The notes under the pieces: model-generated
The model's input: the letters and a program-made list of their open reading frames with translations, nothing else
Database searches by the model: none
Told to the model about the DNA's origin: nothing
Made by a program: the position numbers and the translations under genes
NCBI GenBank assembly: GCA_903919165.1
Contig: CAIXHJ010000183.1
Span: 1 to 5,156, forward strand
Length of the DNA: 5,156 nt
Origin: an uncultured Holophagaceae bacterium
GTDB taxonomy: Bacteria > Acidobacteriota > Holophagae > Holophagales > Holophagaceae
Direction: 5' to 3'
Shown: one piece after another, positions 1 to 5,156 of the stretch
How positions within the stretch are numbered: the first letter of the stretch is position 1
Layout of the letters: every line of letters starts with the position of its first letter

Positions 1-1
1 C

Positions 2-1042
2 AACCCAGCGGAACTTCACCTTCTATCCGATGCCCAGGCCACGGAGGGCACACTGGAATCGAAGATCCTCAAAGGGGAGCCCATCGCAGACTGGGGCCGC
101 ACCTACCTGGATGCGGAAACACCCACGGGCACGAATGTGGAACTCCAGTTCCGTATCGGCAGTACCGAGACACCGGACGCCACCTGGAGCCCCTGGACAC
201 CGCCCTTGCGCAGCGGCGAGCGGCCCGTCCTGCCTACGGCGCGCTTCGCCCAATTCCGTCTCCGCCTGAGCAGCACCCGGGGCGGCGCCACGCCCATCGT
301 CGAGACCGTGAGCGTCTACTGGGCTCGCCGGAATCTCGCCCCGGTCTGGGAAGGAGTGGACATCATGCCTCCGGGCCTGGTCATCACCCGCACAGCACCA
401 CCGGAGGACATCGGCATCGAGCGGGTGCCCCTCCAGACCCAGAAACTCATTCCCGCCCTGGGCTACCTGGGCGCGGAGAAGCGCAGTTTCCGCCGCGGGG
501 GCCAAAGCTGCATCTTCCGGGTGAACGATCCCAATGGAGATGTCCTCCAGTTCAGCATCCGACTGCTGCCTGACCACGGCGCGCCGATCCTCCTGGAGAA
601 GGCCTGGAAGGAGAAGTTCTTCAGCTTCGACACCCTTCCCGTGCCCGACGGCCGCTATCGCCTGGAAGTCACGGCCTCCGATGCGCCCTCGGCTCCTTTC
701 AATGCGGTCCTCACCAGCACCTGGCGGACGGCGCCCTTCATCATCGACCACACCCCGCCCGCCATCTCCGAACTGAGCGCCGTGACCGAGGGCGAAGGCA
801 TCCGGGTCCGATTCCTGGCCAGGGATGAGACCTCGATCCTGAAGGAGGCCGCCATCAGCGCCGATGGCGACCACTGGCTCCAGATCGTGCCCGAGGACCG
901 AGTCTTCGATCAAAAGGAGGAGCGTTTCGACGTCCTCGTGCCCCGCGATGCGATCCGTGGCGACCGTGTCCTGGTGAAGGTCGTGGACCAGCACAATAAT
1001 GAGCAGACGGCAGCCGTGACGCTTGGCGCCGCCAAGCGGTAA
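2..1042 (+). CDS. C-terminal part of a large beta-rich, probably exported protein (5' truncated)
   Basis: The reading frame is open from the left edge to a TAA stop, giving 346 residues; the true start lies outside the window, and the GTG at 137 is internal. I do not recognise a named family with certainty. The visible part reads as three beta-sandwich-like modules. Residues about 14-107 run from a GTLES motif to VSVYW and contain WSPW, like accessory modules that follow beta-propellers in some Acidobacteria proteins. A linker (about 110-127, with NLAP and MPPG) follows. Residues about 165-245 contain DPNGD and a FSFDTLPVPDGRYRLEV stretch, typical of fibronectin-III or cadherin-like folds. 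Residues about 249-346 start with DHTPP, a common opening of bacterial Ig-like domains, and end in VKVVDQHNNE. No catalytic motif or membrane anchor is visible. A surface or periplasmic structural or binding role is inference. The gene is convergent with the hydratase downstream. Confidence 0.8.
   Translation, partial: NPAELHLLSDAQATEGTLESKILKGEPIADWGRTYLDAETPTGTNVELQFRIGSTETPDATWSPWTPPLRSGERPVLPTARFAQFRLRLSSTRGGATPIVETVSVYWARRNLAPVWEGVDIMPPGLVITRTAPPEDIGIERVPLQTQKLIPALGYLGAEKRSFRRGGQSCIFRVNDPNGDVLQFSIRLLPDHGAPILLEKAWKEKFFSFDTLPVPDGRYRLEVTASDAPSAPFNAVLTSTWRTAPFIIDHTPPAISELSAVTEGEGIRVRFLARDETSILKEAAISADGDHWLQIVPEDRVFDQKEERFDVLVPRDAIRGDRVLVKVVDQHNNEQTAAVTLGAAKR
1021..1037 (+). terminator. Perfect 7-bp hairpin overlapping the stop codon region of the first gene
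   Basis: GCTTGGC (1021-1027) and GCCAAGC (1031-1037) form a perfect stem with a 3-base loop, ending three bases before the TAA stop. No T-run follows on either strand, so this is not a classical intrinsic terminator. It lies between two convergent genes and, being perfectly symmetric, could slow polymerase from both sides. A third arm, CTTGGC at 1044-1049, can compete for the same partner. The terminator role is inference. Confidence 0.35.
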
Positions 1043-1060
1043 CCTTGGCTTGACTCCAAC

Positions 1061-1088
1061 ACGGGCGTGGCCTGCGGGCCGTGCCCGT
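1061..1088 (+). terminator. 12-bp hairpin between convergent genes, probable terminator of the first gene
   Basis: ACGGGC at 1061-1066 pairs with GCCCGT at 1083-1088. The stem continues inward through two G-U wobbles (1067/1082 and 1068/1081) and GGCC/GGCC (1069-1072 with 1077-1080), leaving the 4-base loop TGCG. In + strand RNA all 12 pairs form. In - strand RNA the two wobbles become C-A mismatches, so the structure favours the + strand gene ending at 1042. Only TTA follows, so it lacks a proper U-tract, as is frequent in GC-rich genomes. Confidence 0.45.
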
Positions 1089-1106
1089 TATGGAGCGGGT
1101 GAACGG

Positions 1107-1883
1107 CTACAAACCTTTGAAGTTCGCCTGCCGCTTCTCCAGGAAGGCCGCCATGCCTTCCTGCATGTCCTGGCTGGCGGCCAGGAGGCCGAAGAGGGCG
1201 GCCTCGTACTGGAGGCCCTGTTCTTGGGGCATCTCGATACCCTCGTTCACGGCGGCGAGGGCGCTGCGCAGGGCGAGGGGGCCGCGGGAGAGGATGGTCC
1301 TAGCCAGTTTCTCGGTGGTGGCCCTGAGGTCCGCCTGGGGCACCACGCGGCTCACCAGGCCCATGCGCAGGGCATCGACGGCGGGGGTCATCTCGCCGCT
1401 GAGGATCAAGTCCAAGGCGACGCCCTTGCCCACGAGGCGGGACAGGCGCTGGGTGCCACCATAGCCCGGGATGATGCCGAGGCTCACCTCGGGCAGGCCG
1501 AATCGGGCATTCTCGCTGGCGATGCGGATGTGGCAGGCCAGGGCCAGCTCGCAGCCACCCCCCAGGGCGAAGCCGTTCACGGCCGCTAGAACAGGCTTGG
1601 GCATGGATTCGATGCGCTGGAAGACGGCCTGGCCCCGAAGGGCCTGCACCCGGGCCCCGGCCGTGTCGAGGGTCTTCAGTTCGGCGATGTCGGCCCCTGC
1701 CACGAAGGCCTTCTCGCCGGAGCCCGTCAGCACCACCACACCCACTTCGGCATCGTGCTCGAGATCCGCGAAGACCTGCTCCAGCTCCTTCAGAACCTCG
1801 TTGTTCAGGGCGTTGAGCTTCTCGGGGCGATTGAGGGTGACCCAGGCGATGCGGTCGGCTTTCTCGACGAGGACGAAGGACAT
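1107..1883 (-). CDS. Enoyl-CoA hydratase (crotonase family), complete
   Basis: This 258-residue protein has the usual length of a single-domain crotonase. The family hydrates trans-2-enoyl-CoA to 3-hydroxyacyl-CoA in the second step of beta-oxidation, in the cytoplasm, normally as a hexamer. The N-terminal LNRPEKLNALN segment (17-27) is typical. The first oxyanion-hole loop is AFVAGAD (59-65). The second is NGFALGGGCELAL (103-115). Both catalytic glutamates expected for a true hydratase are present: E112 in GGGCE and E132 in LPEVSLG, 20 residues apart like E144 and E164 of the rat enzyme. IPGYGGTQRL (138-147) also matches. The ATG at 1883 was chosen because AGGAG lies 5 bases upstream and homologous sequence begins there; the open frame extends upstream to 2132 but overlaps nadC and looks like non-coding translation. 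It is divergent from nadC across 47 bp. The preferred chain length cannot be read from the sequence; a short-chain (crotonyl-CoA) substrate is plausible. Confidence 0.95.
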   Translation of the reverse strand: MSFVLVEKADRIAWVTLNRPEKLNALNNEVLKELEQVFADLEHDAEVGVVVLTGSGEKAFVAGADIAELKTLDTAGARVQALRGQAVFQRIESMPKPVLAAVNGFALGGGCELALACHIRIASENARFGLPEVSLGIIPGYGGTQRLSRLVGKGVALDLILSGEMTPAVDALRMGLVSRVVPQADLRATTEKLARTILSRGPLALRSALAAVNEGIEMPQEQGLQYEAALFGLLAASQDMQEGMAAFLEKRQANFKGL

Positions 1884-1888
1884 GGGGG

Positions 1889-1893
1889 CTCCT
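1889..1893 (-). promoter_or_regulatory. Ribosome binding site deciding the hydratase start
   Basis: On the - strand AGGAG is followed by five C residues and then the ATG at 1883. This favours that start over a longer open frame that runs on to 2132 through the nadC coding region. Confidence 0.75.
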
Positions 1894-1904
1894 GGTTTCG
1901 GACC

Positions 1905-1910
1905 ATTGTA
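1905..1910 (-). promoter_or_regulatory. Possible -10 element of the hydratase gene
   Basis: On the - strand TACAAT matches the sigma-70 -10 consensus TATAAT at five of six positions. It lies 21 bases upstream of the hydratase ATG, which would leave a leader of roughly 15 bases containing the AGGAG site. No good -35 hexamer appears at 16-18 bases spacing; any such element would fall at the start of nadC. I found no convincing promoter on the + strand for nadC within the 47-bp gap. Confidence 0.3.
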
Positions 1911-1930
1911 CGCTGAGGTGGGAGTGATCC

Positions 1931-2779
1931 ATGTTCCATCCCCCGCATCCCGAGACCTACCGCGACCAACTGCGCGCCTTCCTGCGGGAGGACTGGGGCA
2001 CCCAGGACTGGACCACGGCGGCGGTTCCGGACCGGTCCATGGTGGCCCGCGTGGTGGCGAAAGGCGATCTCGTGCTGGCCGGGCTTCCCGTGGCCCTGGA
2101 AGTGCTCCGGCTGTCGGATCCTGCTCTTTCATGTGCGCTGCTCGCCGCCGATGGACAGAACGTCTCCAAGGGCACCGAGGTGCTTCGCGTCGAAGGCTCC
2201 AGCCACGGCATCCTGCTGGCCGAGCGGGTGATGCTGAACCTGCTCCAGCGGCTCTCGGGCACGGCCACCCTCACGCGGAGATTCGTGGACGCCATCGAGG
2301 GCACGGGCGCGCGCATCCTCGACACGCGCAAGACCACGCCGGGCCTCAAGCTGCTGGAGAAGTACGCCGTGCGCTGCGGCGGGGGCGTGAACCACCGCCT
2401 GACCCTGGGGGATGGTGTGCTCCTCAAGGAGAATCATCTCGCGGCAGCGGGTGGCATCCGCGCGGCGGTGGAGGCGGCCCGCCGGAGCGCACCGAACCTG
2501 GTGAAGATCGAGGTCGAGGTGGAGACCCTGGGCCAGCTCAAGGCCTGCCTGGACCTGCCGGACGTGGACGGTGTGCTGCTGGACAACATGGCCCTGGATC
2601 AGATGCGGGAGGCCGTGGCCCTGCGCGACCGCAGTGGGCGGCGCATGTTCCTGGAGGCCAGCGGCAACCTCACCCTCGATCGGGCGCGGTCCGTGGCCGA
2701 GACCGGCGTGGACTTCCTCAGCGTCGGCGCCCTCACTCACAGCGCGCCCGCGGTGGACCTCAGCCTTCGGTTGGATTGA
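1931..2779 (+). CDS. nadC: Nicotinate-nucleotide pyrophosphorylase (quinolinate phosphoribosyltransferase)
   Basis: NadC converts quinolinate and PRPP to nicotinate mononucleotide, CO2 and pyrophosphate, the step where de novo NAD synthesis joins the salvage route; it acts in the cytoplasm, usually as a dimer. The 282-residue protein is full length for the family. An N-terminal alpha/beta sandwich (to about residue 105) precedes the barrel. Recognisable active-site segments are LAERV (96-100), LSGTATLTRR (108-117), ILDTRKTTPG (129-138, with R133 and K134), CGGGVNHR (149-156, with H155 and R156), LLKENH (164-169), EVEVE (194-198), LLDN (216-219), LEASGN (241-246) and DFLSVGALTH (261-270). Their order and spacing match the E. 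coli enzyme as I remember it. The ATG is preceded by GGGAG (1920-1924) with 6 bases spacing. The gene stands alone; nadA and nadB are not in the window. It is divergent from the hydratase and convergent with tolC. Confidence 0.97.
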   Translation: MFHPPHPETYRDQLRAFLREDWGTQDWTTAAVPDRSMVARVVAKGDLVLAGLPVALEVLRLSDPALSCALLAADGQNVSKGTEVLRVEGSSHGILLAERVMLNLLQRLSGTATLTRRFVDAIEGTGARILDTRKTTPGLKLLEKYAVRCGGGVNHRLTLGDGVLLKENHLAAAGGIRAAVEAARRSAPNLVKIEVEVETLGQLKACLDLPDVDGVLLDNMALDQMREAVALRDRSGRRMFLEASGNLTLDRARSVAETGVDFLSVGALTHSAPAVDLSLRLD

Positions 2780-2788
2780 GGTGACAGG

Positions 2789-2813
2789 CTCCGCCGCTGC
2801 GGCGGAGTTGTCT
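2789..2813 (+). terminator. Probable intrinsic terminator of nadC
   Basis: CTCCGCCG (2789-2796) and CGGCGGAG (2800-2807) make a perfect 8-bp GC-rich stem with a 3-base CTG loop, starting 10 bases after the nadC stop codon. It is followed by TTGTCT, a short T-rich stretch. Position, stem strength and the following Ts support termination of nadC; the T-run is weaker than in textbook examples. Confidence 0.65.
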
Positions 2814-2835
2814 CCGGAAGGGGCCCCTTCTGGAG
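2812..2835 (-). terminator. Second inverted repeat between nadC and tolC, possible tolC terminator
   Basis: The 24 bases form a near-perfect dyad centred on GGGGCCCC (2820-2827), with one non-Watson-Crick position (2816/2831). It can fold as a hairpin of about 10 pairs around a GGCC loop. It lies 19 bases beyond the tolC stop on the - strand and directly abuts the nadC terminator. The odd pair is G-U in + strand RNA but C-A in - strand RNA, so it folds slightly better as a second + strand structure. No U-tract follows on either strand. Confidence 0.4.
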
Positions 2836-2854
2836 CATCGGATTGGTTGGGAAA

Positions 2855-4363
2855 CTACTTCACTTCCAGGTGTCTAGCCTGCAGGAGGTGGCCCAAGGCT
2901 TGGTCTAGCGCCGTCACGGCCTTGGCATAGGTGATCTGGGCCTGCAGCTCGTTGCCCTTGGAAGTGTTGAGGTCGTTGAGCGCGGTCAGCACCAGGAAAC
3001 TGGTGCTCATGCCGTTGTCGAGCTTCTTCTTCTCGGCATCGAGGTTCTGCTCGCGAAAGACCCGGGTCTTCTGCGCCGCGACCACACCTTTGCTGGAGGC
3101 ATCGAGGTTCCGGAAGGCTGTGCGGACCTGTAGGACAATGCCCAGTTCCAGGTCGTGGAGGGAAAGCTCGCTGGTCCGGCGGTTGGCTCGGGCCACGGCT
3201 TGGTTGCCCCTGGCGGCGGAATTCAGGATGGGCAGTGAGAACTGAAGACCCACCGAGTAACCAGGATTCTTGCCTTGGGTCAGATCTGTGTTCACCGGGC
3301 TCAACGTGGCGTAGTTGGAGGCGGTACCGTTGTAGGCCACGCTGAGGTCGAGCTGAGGCAAGGTCCTGTTGTTGGCGGCCTTTTCGAGGATTTGCTTGGA
3401 GGAGAGGTCGAACTGGGCGCTCTTGAGCTCCACGCGATTGGCAAGGGCCAGCTTGGCCGCGGCGGCCTCATCCATTTCCATGGGCTTCAGGCTAGGCAGA
3501 TCCACGGTTTCAAGGGTGTCGGGGCGATCTGGAGTGGGATAGAGGGTGCGGATGAGTGCATCCTTCGCATTGAGAAGCTGGGCATCGGCCGTGATGATGT
3601 CCTGTTCGGACTGGGCGACGGCGGCTTCGTCCTGGAGGAGTCCCAGGGGAGCCAGCGTGCCTACATTTACGCGAAGCTTGTCCTCTTTGAGCTGCTGCTG
3701 GGCCAGGGCCAGGGCTACGCGTTTGTTCTCCAGGTTGAGCTTGGCGAAAACCACGTCCCAGTAGGCCGAGTCGGTGTTGGCCACCAAGTTGATGACCGCC
3801 AATTGAAAGGCGAAGTCCGCAGCCTTGGAACCGTACCGGGCCACGATCAGATTGCTGGCCGTGGTGTCGCGGCCGAAGTTGCGAAGCAGGCTCTGGGTGT
3901 ACGAAGCTGAAAAAGTGCCCGTGTAGGGGTTCGGGGTATTGAATGCGGGTAGGCCGACGTATTGATCATTGAAATACCTGTACGTGGGGTTGTAGTTCAG
4001 CTGGAAGGTTCCGCCCCATTCCACGGGTTTGATCAGGCCCACGGTCAGGTTCTTGGTGTCAGTGATGGTAGTGCCGACCGGGAAGTTCCCGTACGCGTCG
4101 GGTGTATGTCCGTCCCAGGAGAACTTTGAATGGCTGATGGTGAGTCCGCTGCCGAGGGTCCAGTCAAAGGTCCCCTCGTTGAAGAGGACATTGGCCCGGG
4201 CGACCTCGAGGGTCTGCTCAGAGATCTGCACCTGCAAATTGTTCTTCAGTGAAGTCTCGATGGCGTCCTGCAGGGTCAGGTGGGAGGCATCCACCTTCGG
4301 CGCCTGTTGAGCCACCAGGGAGAAGGCCACCAGCAGGGCCGGGAAGATTGGGAGACGCGTCAT
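2855..4363 (-). CDS. TolC-family outer membrane efflux protein, complete
   Basis: This 502-residue protein belongs to the outer-membrane factor (OEP) family: trimeric channels forming an outer-membrane beta-barrel and a periplasmic alpha-barrel that serve type I secretion or tripartite efflux. Residues 1-18 look like a signal peptide (R3, hydrophobic 4-18, possible cut after A18). Residues 29-60 (LTLQDAIETSLKNN onward) are the first periplasmic helix. Residues about 65-160 are polar and aromatic, consistent with barrel strands. The first OEP helical pair covers about 168-275 with VGTLAPLGLLQDEAAVAQ (234-251). The second repeat starts near 300, has the barrel stretch GYSVGLQFSLPIL (368-380), then helices to 492, including GMSTSFLVLTALNDL (451-465). 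The ATG at 4363 is chosen because AAGGAG lies 5 bases upstream and the signal peptide begins there. The substrate is unknown: no adaptor or inner-membrane pump gene is next to it within the window. Its GC content is visibly lower than its neighbours'. Confidence 0.92.
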   Translation of the reverse strand: MTRLPIFPALLVAFSLVAQQAPKVDASHLTLQDAIETSLKNNLQVQISEQTLEVARANVLFNEGTFDWTLGSGLTISHSKFSWDGHTPDAYGNFPVGTTITDTKNLTVGLIKPVEWGGTFQLNYNPTYRYFNDQYVGLPAFNTPNPYTGTFSASYTQSLLRNFGRDTTASNLIVARYGSKAADFAFQLAVINLVANTDSAYWDVVFAKLNLENKRVALALAQQQLKEDKLRVNVGTLAPLGLLQDEAAVAQSEQDIITADAQLLNAKDALIRTLYPTPDRPDTLETVDLPSLKPMEMDEAAAAKLALANRVELKSAQFDLSSKQILEKAANNRTLPQLDLSVAYNGTASNYATLSPVNTDLTQGKNPGYSVGLQFSLPILNSAARGNQAVARANRRTSELSLHDLELGIVLQVRTAFRNLDASSKGVVAAQKTRVFREQNLDAEKKKLDNGMSTSFLVLTALNDLNTSKGNELQAQITYAKAVTALDQALGHLLQARHLEVK

Positions 4364-4368
4364 CACCA

Positions 4369-4374
4369 CTCCTT
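4369..4374 (-). promoter_or_regulatory. Strong ribosome binding site deciding the tolC start
   Basis: On the - strand AAGGAG is followed by TGGTG and then the ATG at 4363. This supports that start over an upstream in-frame start near 4471, whose extra 36 residues (W- and P-rich) do not resemble a signal peptide. Confidence 0.8.
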
Positions 4375-4436
4375 GAAGATCGAATAGAGCCGCCACACGA
4401 ACAGGGTGCCTACGGACGAGCCCGGGGGCCGGTTTA

Positions 4437-4482
4437 GGTGGGTCCCACCAATTAGAATGCCTCCCTCGCATGGTGGGGGCAA
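4437..4482 (-). promoter_or_regulatory. Candidate tolC promoter and operator-like palindrome
   Basis: Reading on the - strand, TCTAAT (4456-4451) matches five of six -10 positions. A start of transcription about 7 bases further on would fall near 4444, inside the perfect dyad GGTGGG-A-CCCACC (4449-4437). The best -35-like hexamer, TTGCCC (4482-4477), is 20 bases from the -10, longer than the usual 17. This resembles the long-spacer promoters of MerR-type regulators, but the dyad inside the spacer (ATGC at 4457-4460 with GCAT at 4468-4471) has only 4-base arms. All of it is weak pattern evidence. The 147-bp gap (4364-4510) holds no other gene that I can see. A weak stem, GCCTCC (4459-4464) with GGGGGC (4475-4480), might instead belong to the end of the acyl-CoA dehydrogenase transcript. 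Confidence 0.25.
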
Positions 4483-4510
4483 GCCGTGTTCCATCCGGTG
4501 TTGAAATTGT

Positions 4511-5156
4511 CTACTTCAACAACTCACGCGCGATGACCATGCGCTGGATCTCGCTGGTGCCTTCGTAGATCGTGGTCACGCGCACATCGCGGTAGAGGCG
4601 CTCGACGAGATACTCGCGGGAATAGCCGTAGCCACCGTGGATCTGGACGGCCCGGTCGCAGAGCCAGACGGCGCTTTCGGTGGTGAAGAGCTTGGCGGTG
4701 GCGGCTTCCACGGTGCAGGTCTCTCCGGCCTCCTTCAGCGCGGCGGCCCGGTAGACCAGCAGGCGCGCAGCCTGGAGATGGGACTCCATCTCGGCCAGGT
4801 AGGTCTGGATCATCTGGTGCTCGCCGATGGCCTTGCCAAAGGAACGGCGCGTCTTGGCATAGGCCACGCTCTCGTCCATGGCCCGCTGAGCGATGCCGAG
4901 GGCCTGGGCGGCGATGCCGATGCGGCCTCCGTCGAGGCCACCGAAGGCCACCTTGAGTCCGTCCCCAAGCCTGCCGAGGAGGGCGTCTTCGGGCACGAAG
5001 GCCTCCTCCAGCGTTACCATCACGGTCTTGCTGGAGCGCAGACCCATCTTCTCCTCAGGACGCCCCATGATCACGCCAGGCTGGTCCGCGTCGAGGATGA
5101 AGGCGCTGATCCCCTTCTTGCCCTTGTCGGGATCGGTGCGCGCCATGATGATGAAG
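4511..5156 (-). CDS. Acyl-CoA dehydrogenase, C-terminal part (5' truncated by window edge)
   Basis: The frame is open to the right edge, so the 214 visible residues are roughly the C-terminal 55% of a family usually near 380 residues. The ATG at 5146 is internal: the codons before it (F-I-I) continue the family's beta-domain strand leading into MARTDP. These FAD enzymes oxidise acyl-CoA to trans-2-enoyl-CoA in the first beta-oxidation step and pass electrons to electron-transfer flavoprotein. Numbering from the first full codon, the end of the middle beta domain runs to about 65 (GISAFILD, EEKMGLRSS). The C-terminal helical domain follows with LDGGRIGIAAQALG (74-87), TRRSFGK (102-108), QIHGGYGY (171-178) and IYEGTSEIQR (196-205). 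E198 is the catalytic base at the position used by short- and medium-chain enzymes rather than by isovaleryl- or long-chain enzymes. A short-chain (butyryl-CoA) type is likely but not provable here. The gene ends with TAG 147 bp before tolC on the same strand. Confidence 0.95.
   Translation of the reverse strand, partial: FIIMARTDPDKGKKGISAFILDADQPGVIMGRPEEKMGLRSSKTVMVTLEEAFVPEDALLGRLGDGLKVAFGGLDGGRIGIAAQALGIAQRAMDESVAYAKTRRSFGKAIGEHQMIQTYLAEMESHLQAARLLVYRAAALKEAGETCTVEAATAKLFTTESAVWLCDRAVQIHGGYGYSREYLVERLYRDVRVTTIYEGTSEIQRMVIARELLK

Noticed and set aside
23..994. A 323-residue open frame on the - strand opposite the first gene
   Set aside because: The + strand frame gives recognisable beta-sandwich motifs, while the antisense product is rich in G, A, D and R with no domain pattern. 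It is the usual GC-rich shadow.
1884..2132. N-terminal extension of the hydratase into nadC
   Set aside because: The extra residues are proline- and arginine-rich without family similarity, they overlap nadC antisense, and a good ribosome binding site marks the ATG at 1883.
2129..2740. A 203-residue open frame on the - strand inside nadC
   Set aside because: It is antisense to a full-length, well-conserved enzyme and its Q-, H- and A-rich product has no recognisable motif.
1471..2784. A 437-residue open frame on the + strand across the hydratase and nadC
   Set aside because: It runs antisense to a clear crotonase and out of frame with nadC, and its product is low-complexity R, G and P sequence in the nadC part.
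3275..3910. A 211-residue open frame on the + strand inside tolC
   Set aside because: It is antisense to the TolC homologue with no clear ribosome binding site or motif, and its G- and V-rich composition follows from the complementary codons.
4364..4471. N-terminal extension of the TolC homologue
   Set aside because: The added 36 residues would bury the signal peptide, and AAGGAG sits at the right distance from the ATG at 4363. The in-frame GTG codons just before it are closer than useful to that site.
4511..5146. Treating the ATG at 5146 as the start of a short 211-residue protein
   Set aside because: The frame stays open to the window edge, the preceding codons fit the family, and 211 residues would lack the N-terminal half of the FAD-binding fold.
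1..5156. CRISPR arrays, tRNA or rRNA genes, insertion sequences, toxin-antitoxin pairs or a new defence system
   Set aside because: I saw no regularly spaced repeats, no tRNA-like cloverleaf, no transposase motif and no small paired genes; nearly all sequence is used by five recognisable coding regions.

Overview
This window looks like ordinary chromosomal sequence from a GC-rich, Gram-negative bacterium. Hand counts of single 60-base lines give about 67-73% GC in the metabolic genes and as low as about 47% in one outer-membrane gene. The outer-membrane efflux protein with a signal peptide shows a didermic envelope. The style of the truncated beta-rich protein at the left end, together with the gene set, reminds me of Acidobacteriota of the Holophaga/Geothrix type. 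That is an inference from memory of such proteins, not a database result.

Layout from left to right: (1) the C-terminal 346 residues of a large beta-rich, probably exported protein on the + strand, cut by the left edge; (2) a complete enoyl-CoA hydratase (crotonase family) on the - strand, convergent with (1) and separated from it by hairpins; (3) a complete nadC (quinolinate phosphoribosyltransferase) on the + strand, divergent from the hydratase across only 47 bp; (4) a complete TolC-family outer membrane protein on the - strand, convergent with nadC, with two adjacent inverted repeats between the stop codons; (5) a 147 bp leader upstream of tolC that holds a palindrome and a possible promoter; (6) the C-terminal 214 residues of an acyl-CoA dehydrogenase on the - strand, cut by the right edge.

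The genes do not form one operon. The hydratase and the acyl-CoA dehydrogenase catalyse consecutive steps of beta-oxidation (acyl-CoA to enoyl-CoA, then to 3-hydroxyacyl-CoA), so they could share a pathway, but an unrelated efflux gene and nadC lie between them. NadC belongs to de novo NAD synthesis. No membrane-fusion protein, pump or regulator accompanies the TolC homologue inside the window.

I found no tRNA, rRNA, CRISPR array, insertion sequence, phage gene or convincing new system. The points most worth a second look are small: the alternative hairpins at the end of the first gene, the local GC drop in tolC, and the palindrome sitting where tolC transcription may start.
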